NCBI RefSeq assembly: GCF_000949635.1 | Contig: NZ_BAFN01000001.1 | Location: forward strand, 1,984,001 to 2,048,000 | Length of the DNA: 64,000 bases | Direction: 5' to 3' | Source: Candidatus Brocadia sinica JPN1 | Lineage (GTDB): Bacteria > Planctomycetota > Brocadiia > Brocadiales > Brocadiaceae | Shown here: positions 45,401 through 54,557 of the stretch, in pieces | Layout: the number at the start of each line of letters is the position of its first letter | Position numbering within the stretch: the first letter of the stretch is position 1 | Position numbers and translations under genes: made by a program | Notes under the pieces: generated by a model | Seen by the model: the letters and a program-made list of their open reading frames with translations, nothing else | What the model was told of the DNA's origin: nothing | Databases searched by the model: none

Positions 45401-45595
45401 CTATGGCAAAGTGTATCCTTTATAATCAAGTGTGCCTGTTATCCTTGTCACACTATAAGTCACACTATAAGTATTTATTACATCATAAATATTATTTGAC
45501 GAAATATTTACAAACAGATAGCCTGGGAAAAGAGGTAGATCGACAAATTTTACTCTTTCTTTGAGGTATAAGAGATTATTGTTTATAACAACAAA
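45401..45595 (-). pseudogene. Remnant of a NusG-like (RfaH/UpxY-type) antiterminator N-terminal domain
   Basis: A minus-strand frame reads NNNLLYLKERVKFVDLPLFP then GYLFVNISSNNIYDVINTYS, matching the NusG N-terminal block where PLFPGY(V/L)FV is diagnostic. It stops at 45401 with no KOW domain and has no start codon. A 12-bp tandem duplication (CACACTATAAGT twice, 45449-45472) repeats YSVT. Specialised NusG paralogues usually lead polysaccharide operons, which is where this relic lies. Confidence 0.7.
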
Positions 45596-45616
45596 CGTTT
45601 ATTTTTTTAAACGTTT
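45593..45616. promoter_or_regulatory. Double AAACGTTT palindrome
   Basis: AAACGTTTA (45593-45601), six T, TAAACGTTT (45608-45616): a perfect inverted repeat whose arms are themselves palindromic. It may be an operator or a hairpin, immediately upstream of the NusG-like remnant. Confidence 0.4.
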
Positions 45617-45689
45617 ACTATTTAAAACATTTCTAAATAAAATATCAACATAAAAATTTAAAAAAGTTTAGATTCATTTAGTGCAGATA

Positions 45690-45875
45690 TTATTCCATGC
45701 ACCTTTTTAACTCCTCATATTTTTCTTCAAATTCTTTTTCTTTACAACGGCTCCAATAATATTCTGCCTTACTCAATGCCTTATCTGGAAGCATCGCCAT
45801 TATTTCTTTGTTTGAAATAATTTCTATCAAATCACTTGGCAATTCAATTTTTATTTCCTTTAATTGTTTTACCAA
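45690..45875 (-). CDS. Small hypothetical protein
   Basis: 61 residues from a TTG start at 45875. LKEIKIELPSDLIEIISNKE followed by YYWSRCKEKEFEEKYEELKR, largely helical and charged, the size of an antitoxin. It lies 22 bp after the ferritin-like gene on the same strand. Family not recognised and start uncertain. Confidence 0.4.
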   Translation of the reverse strand: MVKQLKEIKIELPSDLIEIISNKEIMAMLPDKALSKAEYYWSRCKEKEFEEKYEELKRCME

Positions 45876-45897
45876 ATTGTTGTCTAAAGGATTTTGG

Positions 45898-46386
45898 TTA
45901 ATATACCTCCATCATCCATGGGATATCTTCGCTGGCAAAGCGGATTGTGCCTTCTGTCAGATAATTATATTCTGTCCTGAATTGTTCATAATGGGATAAT
46001 TCCATGTCTGCAAGCGTTTTAAAAATCTTTCGATCATTTTCATCGGTTGAGATTTCGAAGGCCTTTTTATAAAATTCATACGCCCTCCATTCTGTGTCCA
46101 TAATAACCTTAATGGACTCCCCAAATGATGACGTCCTGGGCGGTGTTTCAGGGCGGACAATCTTGCTTTCCCCGGATTCCTGTACGGTGGGTGTTTGTTG
46201 GAATTTCTCCTGATAATACGACAGAAGATATTCGTAGTGCCTTAACTCAATGGCAGCCATGACCTCAAATTTTAAGCGCGCTCCCCTGTCTCCCATCTGG
46301 AGCGCAAAATTGGAGTAAAGCCGGCTTGCCTTTACTTCTTCTGAAATGGCCGTTTCTAAAATGCTTTTGATATCATTCATCGCCAT
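45898..46386 (-). CDS. Ferritin-like / rubrerythrin-type diiron protein
   Basis: 162 residues in two helical pairs. EEVKASRLYSNFALQ, MAAIELRHYEYLL, DTEWRAYEFYKKAF and LADMELSHYEQF supply the E...ExxH...E...ExxH ligands of a four-helix diiron centre. There is no C-terminal rubredoxin domain. It probably acts in peroxide or iron handling. AAGGTG precedes ATG 46386. Confidence 0.85.
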   Translation of the reverse strand: MAMNDIKSILETAISEEVKASRLYSNFALQMGDRGARLKFEVMAAIELRHYEYLLSYYQEKFQQTPTVQESGESKIVRPETPPRTSSFGESIKVIMDTEWRAYEFYKKAFEISTDENDRKIFKTLADMELSHYEQFRTEYNYLTEGTIRFASEDIPWMMEVY

Positions 46387-46434
46387 GTAATTTCACCTTA
46401 TTGAAACATCAGTGTAAATCAGAGTCCAGATGCA

Positions 46435-46534
46435 TTTTTGTGTAAGTTTTTTTACCTCCCCTTCCATCCCCTCCTTGCGAAGGAGGGGAAAGAGGGGTGG
46501 TCAATTTGGTTGCGGCTATGCTGCACTAGGTAAT
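46435..46534. repeat. Palindromic interspersed repeat, copy 2
   Basis: Same layout as 28889-28985: TGTGTAAGTTTTTTTACC, the hairpin CCCCTCCTTGCGAAGGAGGGG, and TTTGGTTGCGGCTATGCTGC. The arms differ by several bases while the tail differs by one base, so the two copies are related but not recent. Confidence 0.85.
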
Positions 46535-46568
46535 AAAAAAACCTCTGTGCTTCTGTGGTTTGTAGTTT

Positions 46569-47036
46569 TTAGGTTTCAACGGAAAACTCCATTACCTTCG
46601 GTTTCACCAGCCTCTCGAAATCCTTATAGGCCATCCTGACCAGTTCCCTGTGTGAACCTGCGTTGAACGCTATCTCTTTGTCTTCTGTCAAACTTCTTGC
46701 CACAAAAACATCCACTCCATAAAGATTGCCAAAAGGCGGCATGGCGCCAATTTCGCACTCAGGAAACATATCTTTAAATTCCTTCTCATTTGCGATTTCA
46801 ACTCTACCCGACCCCGTTGCCTTCCTCAAAAGGTCAAAATCCACTTTATAGGAAGCCGGAAGAACGGCCATAGCCATTTTTCCATCGGCTTTCACCATGA
46901 CCGTTTTGGCCAATTCTTTCCCCGGAATATGGGCAGATATTGCAGTTTCCTGGGCTGTAAAAGCACGGGAATGACTGATGACAATGTACTTAATGTTATG
47001 ACTATCCAAAAATTCTTTTAATCTCTTCGCTGGCAT
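46569..47036 (-). CDS. YbaK/ProX-family aminoacyl-tRNA deacylase-like protein
   Basis: 155 residues. AKRLKEFLDSHNIKYIVISH, ELAKTVMVKADGKMAMAVLP (with the family Lys in AKTVMVK) and GAMPPFGNLYGVDVFV are typical of the YbaK/EbsC domain that removes mischarged amino acids from tRNA. Stand-alone protein of usual length. Specific tRNA unknown. Confidence 0.88.
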   Translation of the reverse strand: MPAKRLKEFLDSHNIKYIVISHSRAFTAQETAISAHIPGKELAKTVMVKADGKMAMAVLPASYKVDFDLLRKATGSGRVEIANEKEFKDMFPECEIGAMPPFGNLYGVDVFVARSLTEDKEIAFNAGSHRELVRMAYKDFERLVKPKVMEFSVET

Positions 47037-47121
47037 AGGAACCTCCTTCCTAACAGAATGTTTCTATCTTATTTGTTTCTGTGCGTTCTCCGGGCCCTCT
47101 GTGGTAAATAATTACCCTGCA

Positions 47122-47697
47122 TCAATGGCTTTTCATCTGCTTGCCTATAAAAAATGCCTTACCAAGATATTGACCAACCCCATAATACGCCCGATTCTCC
47201 GGAGCATATAAAACCGGATGAACTTTTTCTATATCAAGGGCGCCATTTTCTCCAAGCACGGATTCTTCAGCCTTGACATCCATGATCTCCCCAATAAACT
47301 GGGTATGTAATCCTATTTCAATGGTGTGAATCAATTTACACTCCAGGACAAGTGGAAACTCTTTAATATAGGGGGCATCGACAAGGTCGCTCTTAACGGG
47401 GGTAAGTCCGGTGACGGAAAGCTTGTCTTCCTTTCCTCCTGACGCAATCCCGAAATAATCGGCCTCTTTGACGTGGACTTCAGAAGGAATATTTACCGTA
47501 AAAGCCTTTCGCTCTACAATATTTCCATACGTATACGTGGCCTTCCTGACAGAAACTGCTACCGCTGGCGGACTGGAACAACAAAGCCCTCCCCATGCCA
47601 CGTTCATTACGTTTGGTTTTCCAGCCTTATCGTAAGTGCCTACAATAAAAACCGGGGCTGGGTATACAATCGTTTTTGCGCCTAAAGATTTTTTCAT
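47122..47697 (-). CDS. Flavin reductase-like / flavoredoxin family protein
   Basis: 191 residues. [40 protein letters not shown] and [19 protein letters not shown] are the FMN-binding split-barrel pattern of the flavoredoxin/flavin reductase family. It acts in the cytoplasm in electron transfer or flavin reduction; the physiological partner is unknown. Confidence 0.88.
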   Translation of the reverse strand: MKKSLGAKTIVYPAPVFIVGTYDKAGKPNVMNVAWGGLCCSSPPAVAVSVRKATYTYGNIVERKAFTVNIPSEVHVKEADYFGIASGGKEDKLSVTGLTPVKSDLVDAPYIKEFPLVLECKLIHTIEIGLHTQFIGEIMDVKAEESVLGENGALDIEKVHPVLYAPENRAYYGVGQYLGKAFFIGKQMKSH

Positions 47698-47838
47698 GAT
47701 CTTCCTCCATGTCTTGAATAATTGTAAAAAGTTTTCAAAATTTTATAACCACTCCCCTTTTCCCTTTTTCGCCAGGGGATGAAAGGGAAGTCTTCCCCTT
47801 GATATTGAGCAACTACATCTTATCTAAGGGATAACTCT

Positions 47839-48438
47839 TTACTGCTCTACTTTGTGTTTACCATCGATAAACTCCAGTGGGTTACAAAGGGTAACGCTCC
47901 TGCAATCGCTTATCTTTTCCCAGTCAAGCCTTTCATAAGGGAAAGATTCAGGCAACCATACCATAGAAATGTGCACGTGGGAAGGAATTTTTACCCGCTT
48001 CTTTCCGGTATCTGCGATCGCAGCAATCGGATCTCCTTCATTCAGGATTTTCCCTATATCAATGCCGTGGCAGGGATTCGTGTGGCCATAGATTGTATAC
48101 AGTTTATTTCCCTTATTATCACACATGTCGTGGGCTACATAAACGGATTTTCCGAGAAAATCATCACCAATGTGGACAATTTTCCCTGCATACATTACCG
48201 GAATCATTGTTTTCTTGTCAAGGCTATGATATTGACCTGCTTTATCCCGGTAAAAACAGAAATCTAAACCTTCGTGAGGCCTGCGGCGGACTCCCCCGTC
48301 TCCCCACCATTTACAAGGATCTTGAAATAACATGCCAGGATAAAAAATCCACTCTTCAAACCCGGATTTATGAAGGTCATTATACCGTGTCAAAAAATCA
48401 CTGAAACGTGATTTTCTCAGGACAAGTCTCTGATTCAT
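47839..48438 (-). CDS. M23 (LytM-type) metallopeptidase domain protein
   Basis: 199 residues. Zinc ligands of the LytM fold are all visible: His55 and Asp59 in RPHEGLDF, and His156 in SHVHIS with His154; His119 in YGHTNP is the usual accessory His. There is no signal peptide, which is odd for a peptidoglycan hydrolase, so it may be cytoplasmic or use another route. Confidence 0.8.
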   Translation of the reverse strand: MNQRLVLRKSRFSDFLTRYNDLHKSGFEEWIFYPGMLFQDPCKWWGDGGVRRRPHEGLDFCFYRDKAGQYHSLDKKTMIPVMYAGKIVHIGDDFLGKSVYVAHDMCDNKGNKLYTIYGHTNPCHGIDIGKILNEGDPIAAIADTGKKRVKIPSHVHISMVWLPESFPYERLDWEKISDCRSVTLCNPLEFIDGKHKVEQ

Positions 48439-48890
48439 ACATATCCACCTTCATTTCCACTGCAAGCTCTATTGACTCCAACCTATTGACTAAAATATGC
48501 TTATACCAACCGGACGTTTCAGAAATTTTTGCCGATAAAATTGTTATCAAATTGAGCTTGATTTTCCGGGTAGTATAATACAATAATTAAGTAAAAGGAT
48601 AAATCACAATTTTTAATTTAATGTTAAGGAATTTCAAAGTTGCGGTTGTAGAGCGAAGGGTCTCTTCGCTTTACATTGAAAAAGCACAGTTTTTGGGGGA
48701 GGCATTGACAAACTTCGGTTGCCCGTGTTTAACTTAAATCCGCATATTTTATAATGGTACAAATTATTCCTCTCGTGGGAGGGGGTGGGTCGCATGGGCA
48801 TGAAATCTCAGTAAATATTTCACGAATTACCGACTTACCCACCCCTAAATCCCCTCCCAAGAGGGGACTTTCTAACGCGAAAGAAAAATC
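48439..48890. other. 452-bp region upstream of dnaE
   Basis: Divergent spacer. It contains a small hairpin AGCGAAG/CTTCGCT (about 48652-48670), possible promoter elements (TTGAGC-16 bp-TATAAT at 48552-48579; TTGACA at 48705-48710) and the inverted repeat at 48769-48867 just before dnaE. No gene seen. Confidence 0.5.
48769..48867. repeat. Long imperfect inverted repeat immediately before dnaE
   Basis: CCTCTCGTGGGAGGGGGTGG (48769 on) against the complement of CCACCCCTAAATCCCCTCCC around 48845-48864, with about 50 bp between. A hairpin here would lie 23 bp upstream of the dnaE start and could affect its leader. Confidence 0.65.
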
Positions 48891-51800
48891 ATGAGTAAAG
48901 ATACTTTTATTCACCTTCACGTCCACAGCGAGTACAGCCTCCTTGACGGGGCGTGCAAAATTCATGACCTCGTAGACAAGGCAGTCCAACTGAAGATGTC
49001 TGCCCTTGCCCTGACTGATCACGGCAACATGTTCGGCGCCGTAGAATTTTATGAAGCTGCAAAGTCCAGGGGAATAAAGCCCGTTTTGGGTTACGAGGCA
49101 TATGTGGCACAGGGCAGCCGTCTTGATAAAGAATCGAAGAACGGAAAAGAAACGCTCAGTCACATCACCCTCCTTGCGGAAGATATTGAAGGTTACCATA
49201 ATCTTTTGAGACTTGCGACATCAGCATACCTGGAGGGCTTTTACTACAAACCAAGGATCGATAAGGCGCTTCTCAGGACACATTCCAGGGGGCTTATTTG
49301 TCTCAGCGGCTGTATGACCTCAGAAATCAATCGTTATTTAATCAATAATCGCTCAGAAGAGGCGGTAAAAGTGGCAAAGGAGTATAAGGATATCTTTGGC
49401 CCTGATCATTTTTACCTGGAAGTTCAAAATAACGGGATCGAACAGCAGGCAAGATTAGTTTCAGAAGCGGCAGAAATTGGGAAGAAATTAGGCATTTCCC
49501 TCGTTGCAACGAATGACGTTCATTATATGAATATGGATGATGCCACGGCTCACGATGCACTCCTGTGCATCAATACAGGGAAGCACCTGTCGGACGTTCA
49601 AAGACTGCGTTTCGGAACGAATGAATTTTACTTTAAAAATTATCAGGAAATGTACAAGGTCTTTCAACACACACCAGAAGCCATTCAAAATACACAGAAA
49701 ATTGCCGAACGCTGTAATGTGGAAATGACCTTCGGGAAGATGCACCTGCCCAAATTTATCGCGCCGAACGGCATGTCCAATAGCGCCTACCTGAGAGAAC
49801 TCTGCGAGGAGGGGGCAGTTCAGAAATACGGTTCCATTACACAGAATATCCGTGAGCGCCTGGACTACGAGCTTAAGGTTATCGAAAGCACGGGCTTTGT
49901 GGACTATTTCCTGATTGTCTGGGACTTTATTCATTTCGCCGTGCAACAACGTATCCCTGCCACAGGACGCGGCTCCGGGGCAGGCAGCATGGTTGCTTAT
50001 GTGCTCAATATTACCAATATTGACCCCATCGAAAACGATTTGTTGTTTGAGAGGTTTTTGAATGCAGAAAGAATCTCCATGCCCGATCTGGATATTGATT
50101 TCTGTGCGGAAGGTCGTGAAAAGGTCATCCAGTACGTTCGGGGTAAATACGGCGGCGACAGTAACGTTGCCCAGATTATTACTTTTGGGACAATGAAGGC
50201 AAAGGCCGTTATCCGGGATGTGGGACGGGTGATGAACATCCCTCTCTCCGAGGTGGACAAGGTGGCCAAACTTATCCCCAACACGCTCAATATCACCTTA
50301 AAACAAGCCCTGGAACAGGAACCCGCATTAAAGACGCTGTATGAAAATGAAAAACACATCCATGAACTGTTTGATATTTCAAAAAAACTGGAAGGCCTGT
50401 GCCGCCACGCCTCAGTGCATGCGGCAGGCATCGTAATTTCTGACGAGCCGTTAACCGAATACGTCCCGCTGGCAAAAAATGGTGACGTGGTCACGACGCA
50501 ATTTTATGATGAAATCCTGGTAGATAAGATTGGGCTGTTAAAGGCTGATTTTCTTGGCGTCCGGAAGTTAACGGTGCTTGACAAAGCCCTCAAGTTGATT
50601 CGGGAAACCAGGGGGGAGGATATCGATCTCACAAAGATCCCTATGGATGACAAGAAGACCTACGAATTGTTATCCCGTGGGGAGGTGAAGGGCGTCTTCC
50701 AGGTAGAAACCAGTCGTGGATTCAAGGAGTTGTTAAAGAAACTAAAACCAGACAGATTTGCAGATATCTTACCGTTGGTGGCACTGTACAGACCGGGCCC
50801 CCTGCAGAGCGGTATGGTGGACTCCTTTATTAACCGAAAGCATGGGAGAGAGGAGGTCACCTATCTTCACCCTACCCTCGAACCTATCCTGAAAGAGACC
50901 TACGGGGTAATCTTATACCAGGAGCAGGTCATGCGTATTGCCAACCGTCTGGCGGGGTTTTCCCTGAATCAGGCCGATAACCTTCGTAAGGCAATGGGAA
51001 AAAAGAAACCCGAGATCATGGCAAAATTCAAAGACCAATTTATCAACGGCGCTGTGGCAAATGGGATCCCAAAAGAAATCGCCATAAGTATATTTGAATT
51101 GATGGAATACTTTGCCGGATACGGCTTCAACAAGTCCCATTCTGCTGCCTATGCAGTGATCACGTACCAAACGGCCTATCTGAAGGCAAATTATCCTGTT
51201 CAGTACATGGTCGCACAGCTCAGTTGCGAAAAGCAGAATATGGATAAGATCGTGGACTATATTGAGGACTGCCGTCACATGAGTATCGATGTGCTTCCTC
51301 CGGATATCAATGAAAGTCAAAGTGACTTCACGATTTCCAGCGGGAACAAGATACGGTTTGGATTAGGGGCAATCAAGAATGTGGGTGACAAGGCTATCGA
51401 GTCCATAGTACAGTCCAGGGAAAAAGGCGGCCGGTACACCTCAATCCTGGATGTGTGCAAACGGGTTGATTTGCGTGTTGTCAACAAACAGGTCATCGAG
51501 TCTTTAATCAAATCAGGGTGTTTTGACTCGTTACATGACAACCGGGCTAAACTGCTCGTTGGGCTCGATACGGCCATGCAGATCGGAGGTATCGCAAACA
51601 AAGACAGGCGGATAGGGCAAAAATCTCTCTTCGATATACCCAGCAACTTAGATCTGCCAGGGAAAAAGGATTTTCCTGGAGAGGCCGATGTGGAACGATG
51701 GACCGAGAAGGAGATACGCCAGGCAGAAAAGGAAAGCCTGGGCTTCTATTTGAGTTCGCATCCCTTACATGCCTATAAAGAAAAAATCAAGCAATTATCT

Positions 51801-52358
51801 ACGGTATCTTCCGCTGAAATCTCTGAACATGTTGAAGGGGATGAAGCAATTATTGGCGGTATTATTGCCAACCTTGAAACGAGCACCACCAAACGGGGCG
51901 ATCCCATGATGTATATTACCCTGGAAGACATGAAAGGTGCGACTGAATGTGTTATCTTCAGCAAGGAAATGAAGGCGTGTCAATCGCTGCTGAACGTAGA
52001 CGAGGTCGTTTTCGTGAAGGGACAGATTGGTTTCCAGAGTACGGCCCCATCCTTGCGAATAAAAGAGATTATAGCTGAAAAAGATGCTTTAAGGCGTTTG
52101 GCTAAGTGCATTACCATTCAAATTGAACCGTCTCAGGAAGAAACAAAGTTATTGCAAATCAGGGAAATCATAAAAAAGCACTCCGGCACATGCCCGCTCT
52201 TCTTCGAACTCAGCACACCCGAACAAACCAGTACGGTAATCAGGGCTTCCAGTCAGTATTTTGTGACGGTAACGGATGCTTTTTTATCCAGCATCCATGA
52301 ACTCCTTGGTCAGGGGGCATGCCGAATCAATCAGGCAGACCTGCTTGCGATGGTATAA
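48891..52358 (+). CDS. dnaE: DNA polymerase III alpha subunit
   Basis: 1155 residues, standard DnaE1 length. PHP domain with HLHVHSEYSLLDG (res 8-20) and LTDHGNMFG; the polymerase catalytic Asp motif PDLDIDF (about 400); helix-hairpin-helix and C-terminal OB fold (IIGGIIANLETSTTKRGDPM). This is the replicative polymerase. ATG 48891 gives MSKDTFIHLHVHS, the family N-terminus. It is alone on its transcript, preceded by an inverted repeat. Confidence 0.96.
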   Translation: MSKDTFIHLHVHSEYSLLDGACKIHDLVDKAVQLKMSALALTDHGNMFGAVEFYEAAKSRGIKPVLGYEAYVAQGSRLDKESKNGKETLSHITLLAEDIEGYHNLLRLATSAYLEGFYYKPRIDKALLRTHSRGLICLSGCMTSEINRYLINNRSEEAVKVAKEYKDIFGPDHFYLEVQNNGIEQQARLVSEAAEIGKKLGISLVATNDVHYMNMDDATAHDALLCINTGKHLSDVQRLRFGTNEFYFKNYQEMYKVFQHTPEAIQNTQKIAERCNVEMTFGKMHLPKFIAPNGMSNSAYLRELCEEGAVQKYGSITQNIRERLDYELKVIESTGFVDYFLIVWDFIHFAVQQRIPATGRGSGAGSMVAYVLNITNIDPIENDLLFERFLNAERISMPDLDIDFCAEGREKVIQYVRGKYGGDSNVAQIITFGTMKAKAVIRDVGRVMNIPLSEVDKVAKLIPNTLNITLKQALEQEPALKTLYENEKHIHELFDISKKLEGLCRHASVHAAGIVISDEPLTEYVPLAKNGDVVTTQFYDEILVDKIGLLKADFLGVRKLTVLDKALKLIRETRGEDIDLTKIPMDDKKTYELLSRGEVKGVFQVETSRGFKELLKKLKPDRFADILPLVALYRPGPLQSGMVDSFINRKHGREEVTYLHPTLEPILKETYGVILYQEQVMRIANRLAGFSLNQADNLRKAMGKKKPEIMAKFKDQFINGAVANGIPKEIAISIFELMEYFAGYGFNKSHSAAYAVITYQTAYLKANYPVQYMVAQLSCEKQNMDKIVDYIEDCRHMSIDVLPPDINESQSDFTISSGNKIRFGLGAIKNVGDKAIESIVQSREKGGRYTSILDVCKRVDLRVVNKQVIESLIKSGCFDSLHDNRAKLLVGLDTAMQIGGIANKDRRIGQKSLFDIPSNLDLPGKKDFPGEADVERWTEKEIRQAEKESLGFYLSSHPLHAYKEKIKQLSTVSSAEISEHVEGDEAIIGGIIANLETSTTKRGDPMMYITLEDMKGATECVIFSKEMKACQSLLNVDEVVFVKGQIGFQSTAPSLRIKEIIAEKDALRRLAKCITIQIEPSQEETKLLQIREIIKKHSGTCPLFFELSTPEQTSTVIRASSQYFVTVTDAFLSSIHELLGQGACRINQADLLAMV

Positions 52359-52409
52359 AAGGTTCTGGTTAGTCGCGCCTGACGCTATTGTTCTGAATGA
52401 AATGGTCTT

Positions 52410-53292
52410 TTGAAGCCAAAGGCTTCATGGAATCAAACAATTATCGTAGTTCGGTATAATATAAAATTTGGCCACACAACGTTTAATCAAAATGACCGAA
52501 GTAGAAGAAACAAAGGAACGGTTTTACGAAATTTTTGTATACGGTATCGACAAGCGGGGGCTCAAGGCATAGGTGTTAAGTTAAGCGATTTGAGGTGTAT
52601 GGACAAGCCGTGTTCGTCCGTGCCTGCTTGTGACTCACCAGGGTATGAAAATTGCTGGAGATGCTGCAATCCATTATCCCCCGCTGGCGGGGGTGCAGGG
52701 GGTAGATTGGACTTCTTTCCCACTTCAACTACCCCTTTATCATGAATACAAGTTTTCATCTTAATCCTTACGGCAATGGTTCACCAATCATTGCATAATA
52801 ACTGTCCAAACAAACGTATGAATATTCAGATTATAAGACTACCGGAATTTTCGCTCATACCATTCCACCCCCTTAATCCCCCGCCATCGGGGGACATGAA
52901 GGATTCAATACAAAGAAGAGATTAACAGTGGTTATTGATTCCTTAACTTAACACCTATGGGGCTCAAGGCGCCACAGGAACCGCTACAAACGGAAATTTT
53001 TATATTTTGAACCAATACCACACGCACCGTCGTTTTAATGAATTCCATGGGGTTATTCTCTACCAAGGTGTGTTCGAACACTTTCAGTGGGAGTCAAGTG
53101 TCATGGGGAAATACCTCGTTTATTCATGCAACACGGATGATCTCGATAAACGTAAGAAGGAGGCACAACTTCTCGTTGCCAATGGTGGCTTTCTTTGTTG
53201 AGTATTTCGTTCCTGTGCTCGTTCCGGACAATCGACCAGAAGTACTATGGAATCGCCTAAAAGTATTTGACCTGCCCTATCCATTCTGTTAA
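52410..53292 (+). pseudogene. Relic gene interrupted by a MITE-like element
   Basis: If the 390-bp element and one 12-bp target copy are removed, a continuous 129-codon frame (TTG 52410 to stop 53201) appears. It runs through GTVLRNFCIRYRQAGAQGAT and continues as NQYHTHRRFNEFHGVILYQG and WESSVMGKYLVYSCNTDDLD. A further frame (VEYFVPVLVPDNRPEVLW, to 53292) suggests a second lesion. No family recognised, and a translated role is not proven. Confidence 0.45.
52569..52958. mobile_element. MITE-like element, 390 bp, with 17-bp inverted ends
   Basis: Ends ATAGGTGTTAAGTTAAG (52569-52585) and CTTAACTTAACACCTAT (52942-52958) are perfect inverted repeats. GGGGCTCAAGGC flanks both sides (52557-52568 and 52959-52970), a 12-bp target duplication. 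The interior has no transposase and carries two GC-rich palindromes (CCCCCGCTGGCGGGGG and CCCCCGCCATCGGGGG). Duplications of 10-12 bp are known for IS4-group elements, so the driving transposase may be of that type (inference). Confidence 0.85.
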
Positions 53293-53355
53293 TATTATAC
53301 GTTTAAAATTCATTTTTCTTGCTTATTATTCTGATTTTTGGAGAGAAACAAACCT

Positions 53356-54546
53356 ATGGCGGACGAACTGACGTATGCATTGATTACTCCTTATAGCCTT
53401 TTAAAAAGCCGTACCGGCGGTATCCTGGGCCGTTTGCTTTCGCTGACAAACTTAGAGGTTGTAGGGGCAACCATGTTTGCGCCGAGCGATGCCTTTGTTG
53501 ATAAATATTGTGCAACTATCGAAGAACAAGACTGCAAGCCGGCATGGAAAAAGGTCATGACTGATTACATCAACAGCAACTTTCGCAAGATGAACAAGTT
53601 TAGAATTACCAACCGAACGGTATTGCTTTTCTTTAAAGGCCCCCGCGCTCTTGAAAAGTTAAAGGATGATGTGATCGGACCTATTACCAGTTTCCAGGGA
53701 CATACCATCAGGGGCAGCTTCGGGGATTTTGTGGAAAGCGCCGATGGCAAGGTCGAATATTTTGAACCAGCTGTTGTATCCGCAGCTGACCAGAACACGA
53801 ACGACAAACAATTAGCCTTGCTTGCCGAATATTTGCCAGGTGACGGGGGAGTTTTAGAGGATATTGTAAAGTTTCCCGAAGGGGTCAGGGCCGAAACAAC
53901 CCTGGTCATCCTGAAACCCTTTGAGGAGCAAAGTCCATTGCCGGGAAATATCATCGATATGTTTTCGAGAGCAGGACTGTATATTGTCGGGGTAAAGCTT
54001 CTGAGGATGAGCATTGCCCAGTCTGAAGAGTTCTATGGTCCGTTAATAAACATCTTCCGGGAAAAATTAAAACCCAAGCCGGAAAAGATTGCTGAGAAGC
54101 TGAAAGAAAGTTTTAAATCCGTCTTTACCTTTGAGGTGCCAAATACGATTGTTGCCGGCCATGCGGAACAGCTCTCAGAGCAACTGAAAGATATGAATGC
54201 CATGCATGAATTCAACAAAATCGTGCAGTATATGACCGGATTAGATCCGGAAAAAACAAGCCTCCAGGATAAGAAAAAACCTGGAACTGCCCGTTGCCTT
54301 GCACTGTTGTATCGGGGTCCGGATGCCATTTCCAAAATACGAAATATTCTCGGCCCTACCGACTCGAAAAAGGGAGAACCAGGCAAGGTACGGAGGATCT
54401 ACGGAGAGGACATCATGAAAAACGCAGCTCACGCCTCGGATGCCGTGGAAAACGCCGAACGGGAGCGAAAGATTATTGGACTCTGGGACAATAAAGGTCC
54501 CTGTGAACTGAAAGAAATGATAGAAAACTATTTACGATCAAAGTAG
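53356..54546 (+). CDS. Double nucleoside-diphosphate-kinase-like protein
   Basis: About 396 residues with two NDK-fold domains. Domain 1 (about 1-150) starts TYALITPYSLLKSRTGGILG, but where the catalytic His is expected it reads PAVVSAAD. Domain 2 (about 175-380) has LVILKPFEEQ and an intact active site in KNAAHASDAVENAERE (His near 359), plus an insertion of about 60 residues before GPTDSKKGEPGKVRRIYG. I chose ATG 53356 over TTG 53338, with GGAGAG about 10 bp upstream. NDKs transfer phosphate between NTPs and NDPs. This one may be regulatory or have altered substrates. Confidence 0.75.
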   Translation: MADELTYALITPYSLLKSRTGGILGRLLSLTNLEVVGATMFAPSDAFVDKYCATIEEQDCKPAWKKVMTDYINSNFRKMNKFRITNRTVLLFFKGPRALEKLKDDVIGPITSFQGHTIRGSFGDFVESADGKVEYFEPAVVSAADQNTNDKQLALLAEYLPGDGGVLEDIVKFPEGVRAETTLVILKPFEEQSPLPGNIIDMFSRAGLYIVGVKLLRMSIAQSEEFYGPLINIFREKLKPKPEKIAEKLKESFKSVFTFEVPNTIVAGHAEQLSEQLKDMNAMHEFNKIVQYMTGLDPEKTSLQDKKKPGTARCLALLYRGPDAISKIRNILGPTDSKKGEPGKVRRIYGEDIMKNAAHASDAVENAERERKIIGLWDNKGPCELKEMIENYLRSK

Positions 54547-54557
54547 AGAAAGTAAGC

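Noticed and set aside
48398-48583. Small ORF upstream of the M23 peptidase gene
   Set aside because: It overlaps the peptidase start in another frame, with no ribosome-binding site or family resemblance.
52485-52560. Short frame starting MTEVEETKERFYEIF as a real gene
   Set aside because: After removal of the MITE it stops after about 40 codons, whereas another frame stays open for 129 codons.
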